Source: Actinorugispora endophytica (GTDB lineage: Bacteria > Actinomycetota > Actinomycetes > Streptosporangiales > Streptosporangiaceae). From it: DNA of 52,373 bases. The DNA is taken from positions 1-52,373 of the forward strand of contig NZ_SNYN01000031.1 of NCBI RefSeq assembly GCF_004363075.1, given 5' to 3'. Every line of letters starts with the position of its first letter. The first letter of the stretch is position 1. The notes under the pieces are model-generated. The model saw only the letters and a program-made list of their open reading frames with translations. It was not told the DNA's origin and ran no database searches. A program made the translations under genes and the position numbers. Below, piece by piece: positions 32,673 through 41,981 of this stretch.

Positions 32673-34548
32673 CCTCCTTCGCGGCCGGGGCCTGGTCGAA
32701 CTGGGTCCGGTGCAGCTCCGCGTAGCGGCCGCCCGCTGCGAGCAGGTCGGTGTGCGTGCCGCGCTCCACGATCCGGCCCTCCTCGACCACCAGGATGAGG
32801 TCGGCGGCCCGGATCGTGGAGAGCCGGTGCGCGATCACCACGGCGGTCCGGCCCTCCAGCGCCTCGCCCAGCGCCGCCTGCACCGCGGCCTCCGACGTGG
32901 AGTCCAGGTGGGCGGTGGCCTCGTCCAGGATCACCACCCGGGGGCGGGCCAGCAGCAGCCGCGCGATCGTCAGCCGCTGGCGCTCACCACCGGAGAAGCG
33001 GTAGCCGCGCTCGCCGACCACGGTGTCCAGCCCGTCGGCCAGTCCCTCGACGAGGTCGGCGAGCCGGGCGCGGCGCAGCACCTCCCACAGCTCCTCCTCG
33101 GACGCCTCGGGGCGCGCCATCAGCAGGTTCGCGCGGAGCGACTCGTGGAACAGGTGCCCGTCCTGGGTCACCATCCCCAGCGTCGCGCGGATCGACTCGG
33201 CGGACAGGTCCCGCACGTCCACCCCGGACAGCCGGACGGCGCCGCCGTCCACGTCGTAGAGCCGGGGCACCAGCTGCGCGATCGTCGACTTGCCCGCGCC
33301 GGAGGAGCCCACCAGCGCCACCATCTGGCCGGGTTCGGCGCGGAACGACACGTCGTGCAGGACCTCGACGCCGCCGCGGGTGTCCAGGTGCGCGACCTCC
33401 TCGAGCGAGGCGAGCGAGACCTTGTCCGCCGACGGGTAGGCGAAGCTCACCCCGTCCAGCTCCACCGACACCGGGCCGTCGGGCACCCGCAGGGCGTCGG
33501 GCCGCTCGGTGATCAGGGGCCGGAGGTCCAGGATCTCGAACACCCGCTCGAAGCTCACCAGCGCGCTCATCACCTCGACCCGGGCGCTGGCCAGGGCGGT
33601 GAGCGGCGCGTAGAGGCGGGTCAGCAGCAGCGCCAGCGCGACGACCGAGCCCGGGTCGAGCTGCCCGCGCAGCGCGTAGAACCCGCCGAGCCCGTAGACC
33701 AGTGCCAGGGCCAGTGCCGAGACCAGCACCAGCGCGGTGATGAACGCGTACTGCACCATCGCCGTGCGCACCCCGATGTCGCGGACCCGGCCGGCCCGTT
33801 CGGCGAACTCGGCCGACTCCCGCTCGGGGCGGCCGAAGAGCTTCACCAGCGTCGCCCCGGGCGCGGAGAAGCGCTCGGTCATCTGCGTGCCCATCGCCGC
33901 GTTGTGGTCGGCCGCCTCGCGCTCCAGCCCGGCCAGCCGGGTGCCCATCCGCCGGGCGGGCAGCACGAACACCGGTAGCAGGAGCAACGCGAGAAGGGTG
34001 ATCTGCCAGGAGATCCCGACCATCACCACGAGCGTCAGTGTGAGCGTCACGAGGTTGCCGACCACGCCGGAGAGGATGTCGCTGAACGCCCGCTGCGCGC
34101 CGATCACGTCGTTGTTCAACCGGCTGACCAGCGCCCCGGTGCGGGTGCGGGTGAAGAAGGCGACCGGCATGCGCTGCACGTGGTCGAACACCGCGGTGCG
34201 CAGGTCCAGGATCAGGCCCTCGCCGATGCGCGCGGACAGCCACCGCGTCACCAGGCCGAGCCCGGCCTCGACCACGGCGATCACGGCGATGAGCGCGGAG
34301 AGGCCGCTGACGAGGGACAGCGCCGCGCCGTCGACGATCCCGTCGACGACCCGGCCCGCGAGCACCGGGGTGGCCACGGCCAGCGCCGCCGAAACGACGC
34401 TGAGCAGCAGGAACCAGGTCAGCTGCCGGCGGTGCCGACGCGCGAAGCCGCCGATGCGCCGCAGCGTCTCCCCGGAGAACGGCCGCTGGTCCTGTTGGGC
34501 GTGCATCGTTCCGTAGAGCGAGTTCCACGCGGCGACTTCCATACTCAT
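32653..34548 (-). CDS. ABC exporter, fused permease-ATPase half-transporter
   Basis: The 631-residue protein has six membrane helices in residues 38-330 and an ATPase domain with Walker A GSSGAGKST, signature FSGGERQR, Walker B VVILDEAT and a His switch in VIAHRLST. Half-transporters of this type dimerise and export drugs, lipids or peptides. The N-terminal extension of about 35 residues is unusual but has no recognisable domain. The upstream promoter at 34621-34651 has the 19-bp spacer of MerR-controlled genes, which points to an efflux role induced by a small molecule. Confidence 0.92.
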   Translation of the reverse strand: MSMEVAAWNSLYGTMHAQQDQRPFSGETLRRIGGFARRHRRQLTWFLLLSVVSAALAVATPVLAGRVVDGIVDGAALSLVSGLSALIAVIAVVEAGLGLVTRWLSARIGEGLILDLRTAVFDHVQRMPVAFFTRTRTGALVSRLNNDVIGAQRAFSDILSGVVGNLVTLTLTLVVMVGISWQITLLALLLLPVFVLPARRMGTRLAGLEREAADHNAAMGTQMTERFSAPGATLVKLFGRPERESAEFAERAGRVRDIGVRTAMVQYAFITALVLVSALALALVYGLGGFYALRGQLDPGSVVALALLLTRLYAPLTALASARVEVMSALVSFERVFEILDLRPLITERPDALRVPDGPVSVELDGVSFAYPSADKVSLASLEEVAHLDTRGGVEVLHDVSFRAEPGQMVALVGSSGAGKSTIAQLVPRLYDVDGGAVRLSGVDVRDLSAESIRATLGMVTQDGHLFHESLRANLLMARPEASEEELWEVLRRARLADLVEGLADGLDTVVGERGYRFSGGERQRLTIARLLLARPRVVILDEATAHLDSTSEAAVQAALGEALEGRTAVVIAHRLSTIRAADLILVVEEGRIVERGTHTDLLAAGGRYAELHRTQFDQAPAAKEVTGLPR

Positions 34549-34959
34549 TCGGATTCACCGGATTCTCGGTAGGTGGACGGCGATGGGGTCCGGCGCCCGC
34601 CGGACGCCCGACAGGACCGGAGACTAGGACCTCGTCCAAGGTTGAGGTCAAGCGCGCCGGAACCGGGGGCGTCCGACCGGGGGAGGATCCTCCCGTGCAA
34701 GTCGATCGAACATGAGTACGATATCGGTGGCGGTCCGTTGAGGGCCACTCGTGGAGCGGGCCGATGGGGCTTTGCCGAGACTTCACCCGGAGCCCCCGGG
34801 CAAGGCCGCGATCCGGCCGGGAACTGTCACCGCCGGTCAATAGGTTGGTCGCAACCCCCCGTCCTCCGAGGCGGAAGTGGAGCCCGAAATGGAAGAGCAG
34901 GGCAGAACCCCGAAGACCCGCGAACCCCGTGCCGGGAACGGCCGCGCCGAGGGTCGATC
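34549..34959. other. Divergent region between the ABC exporter and the DrrA-like gene
   Basis: No gene is supported in these 411 bp. The MerR-type promoter for the minus strand is at 34621-34651. For the plus strand no clear promoter or strong ribosome site is seen. An AT-richer patch with CATGAGTACGATATCGG lies at 34710-34727. Confidence 0.55.
34621..34651 (-). promoter_or_regulatory. MerR-type promoter (19-bp spacer) of the ABC exporter
   Basis: On the minus strand -35 TTGACC (34651-34646) and -10 TAGTCT (34626-34621) are separated by 19 bp instead of 17, and a dyad ACCTC...GAGGT fills the spacer. Overlong spacers with an internal dyad are the mark of promoters that MerR-family activators untwist. 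No MerR gene is in the window. Confidence 0.72.
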
Positions 34960-35943
34960 ATGAACCGCCATTCCGATCTCGCCATCGAGGCCGAGGGCCT
35001 CGTCAAGGTCTTCGGGCGGACGCGGGCGGTCGACGGCGTCGACCTGGCCGTGCGCACCGGAGGGGTCTTCGGCTTCCTCGGGCCCAACGGGGCGGGAAAG
35101 ACCACGACCATCCGCATGCTGGCGACCCTGCTGCGCCCCGACGGGGGACGCGCGCGCGTGCTCGGGCACGACGTCGTGCGCGAGGCGGACGCCGTCCGCG
35201 GCAGGGTGAGCCTGACCGGGCAGTTCGCCTCGGTCGACGAGGACCTCACCGGCCTGGAGAACCTCGTCCTGCTGGCCCGGCTGTTCGGGTACCGCAGAGC
35301 CGGGGCCAGGGCGCGGGCGGGCGAGCTGCTCGACGCGTTCGGGCTGGTCGAGGCGGCCGGGCGGCAGGTCAGGACGTACTCCGGCGGTATGCGGCGGCGC
35401 ATCGACATCGCCGCCGGCATCGTGGTCACGCCCGACCTGATGTTCCTGGACGAGCCCACCGCCGGCCTCGACCCGCGCAGCCGCAACCAGGTCTGGGACA
35501 TCGTGCGCGCCCTCGTCGACCAGGGGACCTCGGTGCTGCTCACGACCCAGTACCTCGACGAGGCCGACCAGCTCGCGGACCGCGTCGCCGTGATCGACCA
35601 CGGCAGGGTCATCGCCGAGGGGACCCCCGGGGAGCTCAAGGCCTCGGTGGGCTCGGGCGCGCTGCACGTGCGTCTGCGTGATCCCGGGCGCAGGACCGAG
35701 GCCGAGCGGCTGCTCGCCGGAGCGCTCGGCGTGCCCGTGCGCCGCGGGCCCGACCCGGCGGCGCTGTCCGCCCGGACCTTCGACAGCGCCCGTGCGGCCC
35801 GCGCCCTGTCCGAACTGTCCGACGCCGGGATCGCCGTCGACCAGTTCGCGCTGGGCCGGCCCAGCCTCGACGAGGTGTTCCTGGCCCTCACCGGCCGCCC
35901 GGCCGAGGCCGGCGAGGCCGTCCGCGAGGAGGAGGCGGCATGA
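34960..35943 (+). CDS. ABC transporter ATP-binding protein, DrrA type
   Basis: The 327-residue ATPase has Walker [11 protein letters not shown], the Q-loop [13 protein letters not shown], signature [12 protein letters not shown] and Walker [15 protein letters not shown] DrrA-type C-terminal extension of about 90 residues follows, ending with the block [15 protein letters not shown]. The ATG at 34960 was chosen because similarity begins there; the ribosome site is weak. It overlaps the permease by ATGA. Such pairs export antibiotics, lipids or other hydrophobic compounds; no biosynthetic cluster is nearby. Confidence 0.92.
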   Translation: MNRHSDLAIEAEGLVKVFGRTRAVDGVDLAVRTGGVFGFLGPNGAGKTTTIRMLATLLRPDGGRARVLGHDVVREADAVRGRVSLTGQFASVDEDLTGLENLVLLARLFGYRRAGARARAGELLDAFGLVEAAGRQVRTYSGGMRRRIDIAAGIVVTPDLMFLDEPTAGLDPRSRNQVWDIVRALVDQGTSVLLTTQYLDEADQLADRVAVIDHGRVIAEGTPGELKASVGSGALHVRLRDPGRRTEAERLLAGALGVPVRRGPDPAALSARTFDSARAARALSELSDAGIAVDQFALGRPSLDEVFLALTGRPAEAGEAVREEEAA

Positions 35944-36779
35944 CCACGACATCGCCACGCCCCGTGGCCGGGACCGACGAGAGGCTGCGCGCCGCGCTGG
36001 CGCCGCGCACCCGGCCCGAGCGCCCCGGACCGCTGGCGGCCTCGCTGGTCTTCGGCTGGCGGGCGCTGCTGAAGATCAAGCACGTGCCCGAGCAGCTGTT
36101 CGACGTCACCGCGTTCCCGGTGATCTTCCTGCTGATGTTCACCTACCTGTTCGGCGGCGCGCTGTCGGGCTCCACCAGCGAGTACCTGCAGTACGTGCTG
36201 CCGGGCATCCTGGTCATGACGGTCACCATGATCACCATGTACACCGGAATGACCCTCAACGCGGACGTGTCCAGGGGTGTCTTCGACCGCTTCCGCTCAC
36301 TGCCGGTCTGGCGGCCGGCCGTGCTCGCGGGCGCGCTGCTGGGCGACGCGGTCCGGTACACGCTGGCCTCGATGATCGTCGTCGTGCTGGGGGTGCTCCT
36401 GGGATTCCGCCCCGAGGGCGGCGTGGTCGGGGTGCTGCTGGCCGTGGCGCTGCTGGTGGTCTTCTCCTACAGCCTGTCCTGGATCTGGACCACGCTCGGC
36501 CTGTCCCTGCGCACCCCGAACTCGGTCGTGAACGTGAGCATGATGATCATGTTCCCCGCGACCTTCCTGACCAACATCTTCGTGGACCCCGAGACCATGC
36601 CGTGGTGGCTGAACGCGTTCGTCAGCGTCAATCCCGTCACCCACCTGGTGACGGCGGTGCGCGGCCTGATGCACGGCACTGTCACCGCCGCCCAGGTCGG
36701 CTGGGTGTTCCTGGCCTGCGGGGTGCTGGTCGCGGTGTTCGCGCCGCTCGCCATGTACCTGTACGGCGGCAAGGAATGA
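35940..36779 (+). CDS. ABC-2 transporter permease, DrrB type
   Basis: The 279-residue membrane protein has six hydrophobic helices and the ABC-2 core ([39 protein letters not shown]). It forms the membrane part of the exporter with the ATPase encoded by the overlapping upstream gene. It ends 26 bp from the converging aminotransferase gene. Confidence 0.92.
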   Translation: MTTTSPRPVAGTDERLRAALAPRTRPERPGPLAASLVFGWRALLKIKHVPEQLFDVTAFPVIFLLMFTYLFGGALSGSTSEYLQYVLPGILVMTVTMITMYTGMTLNADVSRGVFDRFRSLPVWRPAVLAGALLGDAVRYTLASMIVVVLGVLLGFRPEGGVVGVLLAVALLVVFSYSLSWIWTTLGLSLRTPNSVVNVSMMIMFPATFLTNIFVDPETMPWWLNAFVSVNPVTHLVTAVRGLMHGTVTAAQVGWVFLACGVLVAVFAPLAMYLYGGKE

Positions 36780-36805
36780 CCCGTCCCGCGCCTCCCGCCG
36801 GGCGG

Positions 36806-38080
36806 TCACCCCGCGGCCCGGGCCACCGCGTCGGTCCAGATCTCCACGGCGGCGTCCACCTGCTCGGCGGTCACGATGAGCGGCGGGATCATGCGGACCA
36901 CGTTGCCGTACGGGCCGCAGGTGAGCAGGAGCAGGCCGGCGTCGGCGGCGGCGGCCTGCGCGCGCGTGGCGGTCCCGGTGTCGGGGACGCCGTCGGGGCC
37001 GGTGAACTCGCTGCCGACCATCAGGCCCAGGCCCCGGACGTCGCCGACCACGGGGTGGGCGTCGGCGACCCGGCGCAGCCCCTTCAGCAGGCGCTCGCCC
37101 ATCTGCGCGGCGTTGTCGACGAGGTTCTCCTCCTCGATCACGTCGAGGGTGGCCAGCGCCGCCGCGCACGACACCGCGTTGCCGCCGTAGGTGCCGCCCT
37201 GGGAGCCGGGCCAGGCACGGTCCATCAGCTCCGCGGGGGCCGCGATCGCGGACAGCGGGAAACCGCTGGCCAGGCCCTTGGCGGTGATGACGATGTCGGG
37301 TCGCACGCCGGAGTGCCGGTGGCCCCAGAACCTCCCGGTGCGGCCGAAGCCCGTCTGGACCTCGTCCACGACCAGCAGGACGCCGTACCGGTCCGCGCGC
37401 TCCCGCAGCCCGGTGAGGAACTCCGCCGGGGCGGGCACGTACCCGCCCTCGCCGAGGACGGGTTCGACGAAGATCGCCGCAGTGTCCCGGGGCGAGGTGA
37501 CCGTGGCGAACAGGTAGTCCAGTTCGCGCAGCGCGAACCGGACGGCCTCGGGCTCGGTCCAGCCGTACCGGTAGGCGTAGGGGAAGGGGGCCACGACGAC
37601 TCCGGGCATGAGCGGGCCGATGCCCGCGCGGATCTTGGTGCCCGAGGTGGTGAGGGAGGCGGCGGCCATCGTGCGCCCGTGGAACGAGCCCTGGAAGACG
37701 ACGGCGTTCTGCCGGCCCGTGGCGTGCCGCGCCAGCCGCAGCGCCGCCTCGACGGCCTCGCTGCCGGAGTTGACGTAGAAGAGCCGGTCGACGCCTTCGG
37801 GGAGGACCTCGCCGAGCCGCTCGGTGAGTCGCAGCAGCGGCCGGTGCAGCACCGTCGTGTACTGGCCGTGGACGAGCGTGGCGACCTGGCGCCGCGCGGC
37901 CTCCACGACCCTGGGGTGGCAGTGGCCGGTGCTCGTCACCCCGATGCCCGCGGTGAAGTCCAGGTAGCGGCGACCGGCCTCGTCGTAGACGTGGACGCCC
38001 TCGCCGCGGGCGGCGACCACCGATGTCGCCTGCGTGAGCACCGGGGACAACCGGGCGTCGGATCGCGCCGCCTCAACCAT
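36806..38080 (-). CDS. gabT: 4-Aminobutyrate-type aminotransferase (class III, PLP)
   Basis: The 424-residue protein has the class III aminotransferase pattern: YVNSGSEAVEAALRLARHATG, the phosphate-binding FQGSFHGRT, the Asp of VVDEVQTGFGRTG and the PLP lysine of VITAKGLASG. It likely moves the amino group of 4-aminobutyrate or a related omega-amino acid to a keto acid. ATG 38080 follows GAAGGGAG. It diverges from a succinate-semialdehyde-type dehydrogenase over the 14-bp operator at 38100-38113, the usual GABA catabolic pair. The exact amino donor is not certain. Confidence 0.88.
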   Translation of the reverse strand: MVEAARSDARLSPVLTQATSVVAARGEGVHVYDEAGRRYLDFTAGIGVTSTGHCHPRVVEAARRQVATLVHGQYTTVLHRPLLRLTERLGEVLPEGVDRLFYVNSGSEAVEAALRLARHATGRQNAVVFQGSFHGRTMAAASLTTSGTKIRAGIGPLMPGVVVAPFPYAYRYGWTEPEAVRFALRELDYLFATVTSPRDTAAIFVEPVLGEGGYVPAPAEFLTGLRERADRYGVLLVVDEVQTGFGRTGRFWGHRHSGVRPDIVITAKGLASGFPLSAIAAPAELMDRAWPGSQGGTYGGNAVSCAAALATLDVIEEENLVDNAAQMGERLLKGLRRVADAHPVVGDVRGLGLMVGSEFTGPDGVPDTGTATRAQAAAADAGLLLLTCGPYGNVVRMIPPLIVTAEQVDAAVEIWTDAVARAAG

Positions 38081-38099
38081 TCCGGACTCCCTTCCGTAG

Positions 38100-38113
38100 G
38101 ATTGTTGACAATC
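38100..38113. promoter_or_regulatory. GntR-type operator 1 between gabT and gabD
   Basis: GATTGTTGACAATC is a palindrome (one central mismatch pair) found identically at 43606-43619. Both copies lie between divergent genes of the same catabolic region. The form TTGT...ACAA fits FadR-subfamily (FCD) GntR regulators such as the one at 40393. Confidence 0.8.
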
Positions 38114-38208
38114 GACGGGACTATGGAACCATCCCGGTTGACGCCGTGTCCAGGCGCCGCCGCGCCGGGCGCGCATTCCGGCCGTGTTTTCGGGGAAAGG
38201 GGTCCGAC

Positions 38209-39678
38209 ATGACCACAGCAGAACGCGAGACGAAGGTCGTCGATCGGGTCGCCAAGCGGCTGCTCATCGGCGGGGAGTGGTGCGACGCGCGGTCGGGGGA
38301 GGCCTTCAAGGTCGAGGACCCGTCGACGGGGGCGGTGCTCTGCGAGGTGGCGGACGCCTCCGCCGAGGACGCCCGCGCCGCGCTGGAGGCCGCGCACGGG
38401 GCGCAGGCCGGATGGGCGCGGTGGGCGCCCCGGGAGCGGGGGGAGGTGCTGCGGCGCGCGTTCGAGTCGCTGATGGCCCGGCAGGAGGACCTGGCGCTGC
38501 TGATGACGCTGGAGATGGGCAAGCCGCTGGCCGAGTCGCGGGCCGAGGTCGCCTACGCGGCGGAGTTCTTCCGCTGGTTCGCCGAGGAGGCGGTGCGGAT
38601 CGGCGGCGGGTACGCGGTCGCTCCCGACGGGCGGTCCCGGTTCCTGGTGACGCGCCAGCCGGTGGGCCCGGCTCTGCTGATCACCCCGTGGAACTTCCCG
38701 ATGGCGATGGGGACGCGCAAGATCGGCCCGGCGATCGCGGCGGGCTGCGCCATGGTGCTCAAACCCGCGCACCAGACGCCGCTGTCGGCGCTGGCCCTCG
38801 CGGAGATCCTGATGGACGCGGGCCTGCCCGAAGGCGTGCTCAACGTGCTCCCCACCACCGACCCCGGCGGGGTCACCGAGCCCCTGCTGGCCGACGGGCG
38901 GATCCGCAAGCTGTCCTTCACCGGGTCCACCGCGGTGGGCCGCGCCCTGCTGGCCCAGAGCGCCCCCCAGGTGCTGCGCACCTCCATGGAACTGGGCGGC
39001 AACGCGCCTTTCCTGGTCTTCGCCGACGCCGACCTGGACGCCGCCGTGGAGGGGGCGATGCTGGCCAAGATGCGCAACATCGGCGAGGCGTGCACCGCCG
39101 CCAACCGGTTCTACGTCCAGGCGGAGGTCGCCGAGGAGTTCGCCCGCCGGCTCGGCGAGCGGATGGGCGCCCTCACCCTGGGGCGGGGCAGCGCCACGGG
39201 GGTGGACGTGGGGCCGCTGATCGACGCGAAGGCCCGCGCCAAGGTCCAGGGGCTGGTGGACGACGCGGTGGGCCGGGGCGCGAAGGTGCTGGTGGGCGGC
39301 GGCCCGGCCGAGGGGCGCGGCTACTTCTACCGGCCCACCGTGCTGGCCGACGTGCCCGGGGACAGCGAGCTGTCGCGCACCGAGATCTTCGGCCCCGTCG
39401 CCCCGGTCATCGTGTTCGACACCGAGGACGAGGCGGTGGCCTCGGCCAACGACACCGAGTTCGGGCTGGTCGCCTACGTGTTCACCCGCGACATCGGCCG
39501 GGCGCTGCGGGTGAGCGAGGCGCTGGAGACCGGGATGGTGGGGTTGAACCAGGGGGTGGTGTCCAACCCGGCGGCCCCGTTCGGCGGGGTGAAGCAGTCG
39601 GGCCTGGGCCGCGAGGGCGGCAGCGTCGGCATCGACGAGTTCCTGGAGACCAAGTACGTGGCCATCGGCGGCCTCTGA
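38209..39678 (+). CDS. gabD: Succinate-semialdehyde dehydrogenase-like aldehyde dehydrogenase
   Basis: The 489-residue enzyme has the ALDH blocks ITPWNFPMAMGTRKIGPA, the catalytic Glu in MELGGNAPF and the catalytic Cys in IGEACTAANRFYV, and ends KYVAIGGL as NAD(P)-dependent succinate-semialdehyde dehydrogenases do. AAAGGGG lies just upstream of ATG 38209. Together with the divergent gabT it would turn 4-aminobutyrate into succinate. A perfect 25-bp-arm hairpin follows. Confidence 0.9.
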   Translation: MTTAERETKVVDRVAKRLLIGGEWCDARSGEAFKVEDPSTGAVLCEVADASAEDARAALEAAHGAQAGWARWAPRERGEVLRRAFESLMARQEDLALLMTLEMGKPLAESRAEVAYAAEFFRWFAEEAVRIGGGYAVAPDGRSRFLVTRQPVGPALLITPWNFPMAMGTRKIGPAIAAGCAMVLKPAHQTPLSALALAEILMDAGLPEGVLNVLPTTDPGGVTEPLLADGRIRKLSFTGSTAVGRALLAQSAPQVLRTSMELGGNAPFLVFADADLDAAVEGAMLAKMRNIGEACTAANRFYVQAEVAEEFARRLGERMGALTLGRGSATGVDVGPLIDAKARAKVQGLVDDAVGRGAKVLVGGGPAEGRGYFYRPTVLADVPGDSELSRTEIFGPVAPVIVFDTEDEAVASANDTEFGLVAYVFTRDIGRALRVSEALETGMVGLNQGVVSNPAAPFGGVKQSGLGREGGSVGIDEFLETKYVAIGGL

Positions 39679-39698
39679 CCACGCCCCGACGCCGGAGT

Positions 39699-39764
39699 CG
39701 CGATGATCTTGGGCTTTCCGCCCTTTCAGGCCCCGGGACGGGCGGAAAGCCCAAGATCATCGCG
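39699..39764. terminator. Long perfect hairpin (family B), bidirectional terminator
   Basis: Perfect 25-bp arms (beginning CGCGATGATCTTGGGCTTTC, 39699-39723, and 39740-39764) with a 16-base loop lie between the converging gabD and DUF397 genes. A diverged relative is at 52186-52227. Confidence 0.85.
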
Positions 39765-39777
39765 GCTCACGGTCCGG

Positions 39778-39975
39778 TCAGAGGTGGTCGAGCCTCACAG
39801 CGGTGATGAAGGCGTCCCACTCGGCGGAGGCGAAGACGAGATGCCCGGCATCGGGATGCCGGGAATCTCGGACGGCGTGAACGGCGGGAGCGTGCGCCGC
39901 CTCCACGCAGTTGTTGTCGCCGCCGCTGTGGCTGGACTTGAACCAGGACGCCTTGTTGAGATCGATGGAGGGCAT
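39778..39975 (-). CDS. DUF397-domain protein
   Basis: The 65-residue protein shows the DUF397 pattern: ASWFKSSHSGGDNNCVEAA, AVRDSRHPDAGHLVFASAEWDAF. GGAGA precedes the ATG. DUF397 genes normally follow a Scr1/DUF5753 XRE regulator and pair with it in development or antibiotic control (as bldB-abaA-like loci in Streptomyces). Here the upstream regulator is only a fragment (39986-40276), so the partner is lost. Confidence 0.88.
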   Translation of the reverse strand: MPSIDLNKASWFKSSHSGGDNNCVEAAHAPAVHAVRDSRHPDAGHLVFASAEWDAFITAVRLDHL

Positions 39976-39985
39976 GGCCGTCTCC

Positions 39986-40276
39986 TTAGTGTTCGGTTCG
40001 CATGTCACGTGCGGCAGCCCGGATCAGCTCTCTGCTCTGCTTCGGGTTCAGGGCATCGGCGCGGAGCCTGTCAAGAATCTTTCGGTAGTTTTCGAGGTCT
40101 TCCGGGCGATCCTGGAAGAGGTTACTCGCGGTCCCCTCGGTGTAAGCGACCGTGATGTCGTCCAGGTGCAGTAGCACGAAGGACCCTCGTTCCAAAGCGG
40201 CGTGGCCACCTGCGGTAAAGGGGATAACGAGTACATCGACCCCCGCCACGCTGTTCGGTGCGGCGGTCGGCTGCCC
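39986..40276 (-). pseudogene. Scr1/DUF5753-family XRE regulator, C-terminal remnant
   Basis: About 96 residues remain, with the DUF5753 end pattern VDVLVIPFTAGGHAALERG, FVLLHLDDITVAYTEG and FQDRPEDLENYRKILDRLRA. Complete family members are about 280 residues with an N-terminal helix-turn-helix; roughly two thirds is missing. The frame stays open upstream, but the sequence becomes hairpin A2 (40319-40376), so the 5' part appears to have been deleted up to that hairpin. The intact downstream DUF397 gene shows the original order. Confidence 0.7.
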
Positions 40277-40318
40277 GGCACCCTGGGAAGAGTGTCCGGT
40301 TCGTGGTGGTTTCTTCGG

Positions 40319-40376
40319 TGATCGTGACCTTTTCGGGGTCTCGGAGGCGGTTGAGACCCCGAAAAGGTCACGATCA
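40319..40376. terminator. Long perfect hairpin (family A)
   Basis: Perfect 24-bp arms (TGATCGTGACCTTTTCGGGG onward, 40319-40342, and 40353-40376) with a ten-base loop, 17 bp after the GntR stop. It is a near copy of 17522-17587. Confidence 0.8.
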
Positions 40377-40392
40377 GCGGGGGAGGGGCGGC

Positions 40393-41064
40393 TCAGGCGG
40401 GGGGCTCGGAGGCGTTGACGCGCTCCACCGTGTCCATCATGTGCGACCCGATGAGCCGCAGCAGCAGCTCCTCGTCGCCGTCGGCGATGGCGTCGAGGAG
40501 CTTCTGGTGCTCCTCCACCAGCTCGGACGGCTCGGGGTAGACCTGCTGCATCACGGTCAGGCACATACGCGTCTCCACCAGCAGGGTCTGCGCCATGCGC
40601 TCCAGCCGGGGGCTGCCCGAGGCCCGCACCAGCGTCTGGTGGAACGCCTGGTCGGCGTCGCTCATGGCGGTGCGGTCGCCCGTCCCGGCGGCCTCCCGGA
40701 GCCGGTCCAGCGCCCGGGTCAGGTGGGCGACCGCACCGCCCCGGTCGCCGCGCACGACCAGCTCGCAGGCGGCGCGCTCCACCGCGAGCCGGGCGGTGTA
40801 GACGTCCCGGACGTCGTCGGCGGTCAGCTCGACGACGAACAGCCCGCGGTGGCGCTCGCTGCGCAGCAGCCCCTCCTGCACCAGGCGCTGCGTCGCCTCG
40901 CGCAGCGGGCCCCGGCTCACCCCGAGGCGTCCCGCGAGGTCGGTCTCCCCGAGCTGGTCGCCGGGCGCGAGCGAACCGTGCATGATCGCGGACCGGAGCC
41001 GGTCGGCGATGATGGCCGCGGTGGATTCCCGGGAGATCGGTCCGATCTCACCTGGAGCGCTCAT
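40393..41064 (-). CDS. GntR-family regulator, FCD (FadR) subfamily
   Basis: The 223-residue protein has an N-terminal winged helix (IADRLRSAIMHGSLAPGDQLGE, LGVSRGPLREATQRL) and an all-helical FCD effector domain with acidic and His residues (RLAVERAACE, DQAFHQTLVRASG, EEHQKLLDAI) that can bind a metal and a carboxylate ligand. It probably represses the divergent pairs gabT/gabD and DUF3830/hydroxyacid dehydrogenase through the identical 14-bp sites. No such site lies before its own gene. Confidence 0.9.
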   Translation of the reverse strand: MSAPGEIGPISRESTAAIIADRLRSAIMHGSLAPGDQLGETDLAGRLGVSRGPLREATQRLVQEGLLRSERHRGLFVVELTADDVRDVYTARLAVERAACELVVRGDRGGAVAHLTRALDRLREAAGTGDRTAMSDADQAFHQTLVRASGSPRLERMAQTLLVETRMCLTVMQQVYPEPSELVEEHQKLLDAIADGDEELLLRLIGSHMMDTVERVNASEPPA

Positions 41065-41164
41065 GGCGCACGCCCCTCTCTTGAGTTGGGAGCTGCCCGT
41101 TCCGGGAGGCTTGTCGGCTGATGTCGACCTTATCCACCACGGGGCCGGGGTGCGCGCGAACGGT

Positions 41165-41899
41165 TCACACCGGTACCGCCGTCTCCGTCCGGAACAGGGT
41201 CCCCAGGCCGTCGCGGGGGGCGGTGTCGCCCGCCAGGCGCAGCCCCGCCCACACGCTGACCTGGTTGGCGGTCAGCACGGGCTTGCCGACGCGGTCCTCC
41301 AGCCCGTCGAGGATCCGCGCGGTGTGCAGCGCGGTGTCCGGGACGAGGACGACCTCCGCGTCCGGGTGGTCGCCGGCCGCGACGAAGTCCAGGACGTCGT
41401 CCGGCGCCAGCGTGCCCACCTCGGCCGCGGTGACGATGCCGCGGCTGGCCGTCGACACCACCCGGGCCCCGCCGCGCTCCAGGAACCGCGCGAACCGGCC
41501 CGCGACGTCCTCGGGGTAGGTGGCGGCCACCGCGACCGTGCGCGCCCCCAGGTGGCGCAGCGCCTCGACGAAGGCGAAGGAGGTGCTCGTGGCCGGCGCC
41601 CCCGAGGCCCGCCGCACCCCCTCGACCTGCTCCAGGGCGCCCTCCCAGCCGAAGACGAAGCTGCCGCTGGTGCACGCCCACACCACGGCGTCGACGCCGC
41701 GCCCGCCCAGCAGGCGGGCCCCCTCCGCCAGCACCTCGGCCGATCCGACGTCCAGCAGCGCGTCGACCCGGTGCGCGTCCTCCCGCATGAGGGTGTGCGC
41801 CAGGGGCAGCCGGACACGGCCTCCCAGAAGCCCCTCGAACACCGGGTAGTCGTCCTCGGCGCTGTACCCCGGGTACAGGAATCCGACCGTGGTCCCCAT
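41165..41899 (-). CDS. Maleate isomerase/Asp-Glu racemase-like protein lacking the second Cys
   Basis: The 244-residue protein belongs to the maleate cis-trans isomerase/arylmalonate decarboxylase fold. It keeps the first nucleophile motif, VWACTSGSFVFG. Where its neighbour has ISCTNVQT it reads VPDTALHT, so the second catalytic Cys is replaced by Asp. Loss of one of the two Cys is known to separate decarboxylase from racemase/isomerase chemistry in this superfamily, so the reaction may differ from that of 41982-42758. ATG 41899 has GGAGGGGAG just upstream. Confidence 0.8.
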   Translation of the reverse strand: MGTTVGFLYPGYSAEDDYPVFEGLLGGRVRLPLAHTLMREDAHRVDALLDVGSAEVLAEGARLLGGRGVDAVVWACTSGSFVFGWEGALEQVEGVRRASGAPATSTSFAFVEALRHLGARTVAVAATYPEDVAGRFARFLERGGARVVSTASRGIVTAAEVGTLAPDDVLDFVAAGDHPDAEVVLVPDTALHTARILDGLEDRVGKPVLTANQVSVWAGLRLAGDTAPRDGLGTLFRTETAVPV

Positions 41900-41981
41900 C
41901 CGCTCCCCTCCTTCTTCTTCGTTGTGTTCGTGGTCTCGTGTCCGCGCGCGGGTCCCGCCCCCCGGCGGGGCCCGCGCCCCC

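Noticed and set aside
34960-36779. Evidence of an antibiotic biosynthetic cluster from the DrrAB-like pair
   Set aside because: No biosynthetic enzyme lies nearby; such exporters are common outside clusters.
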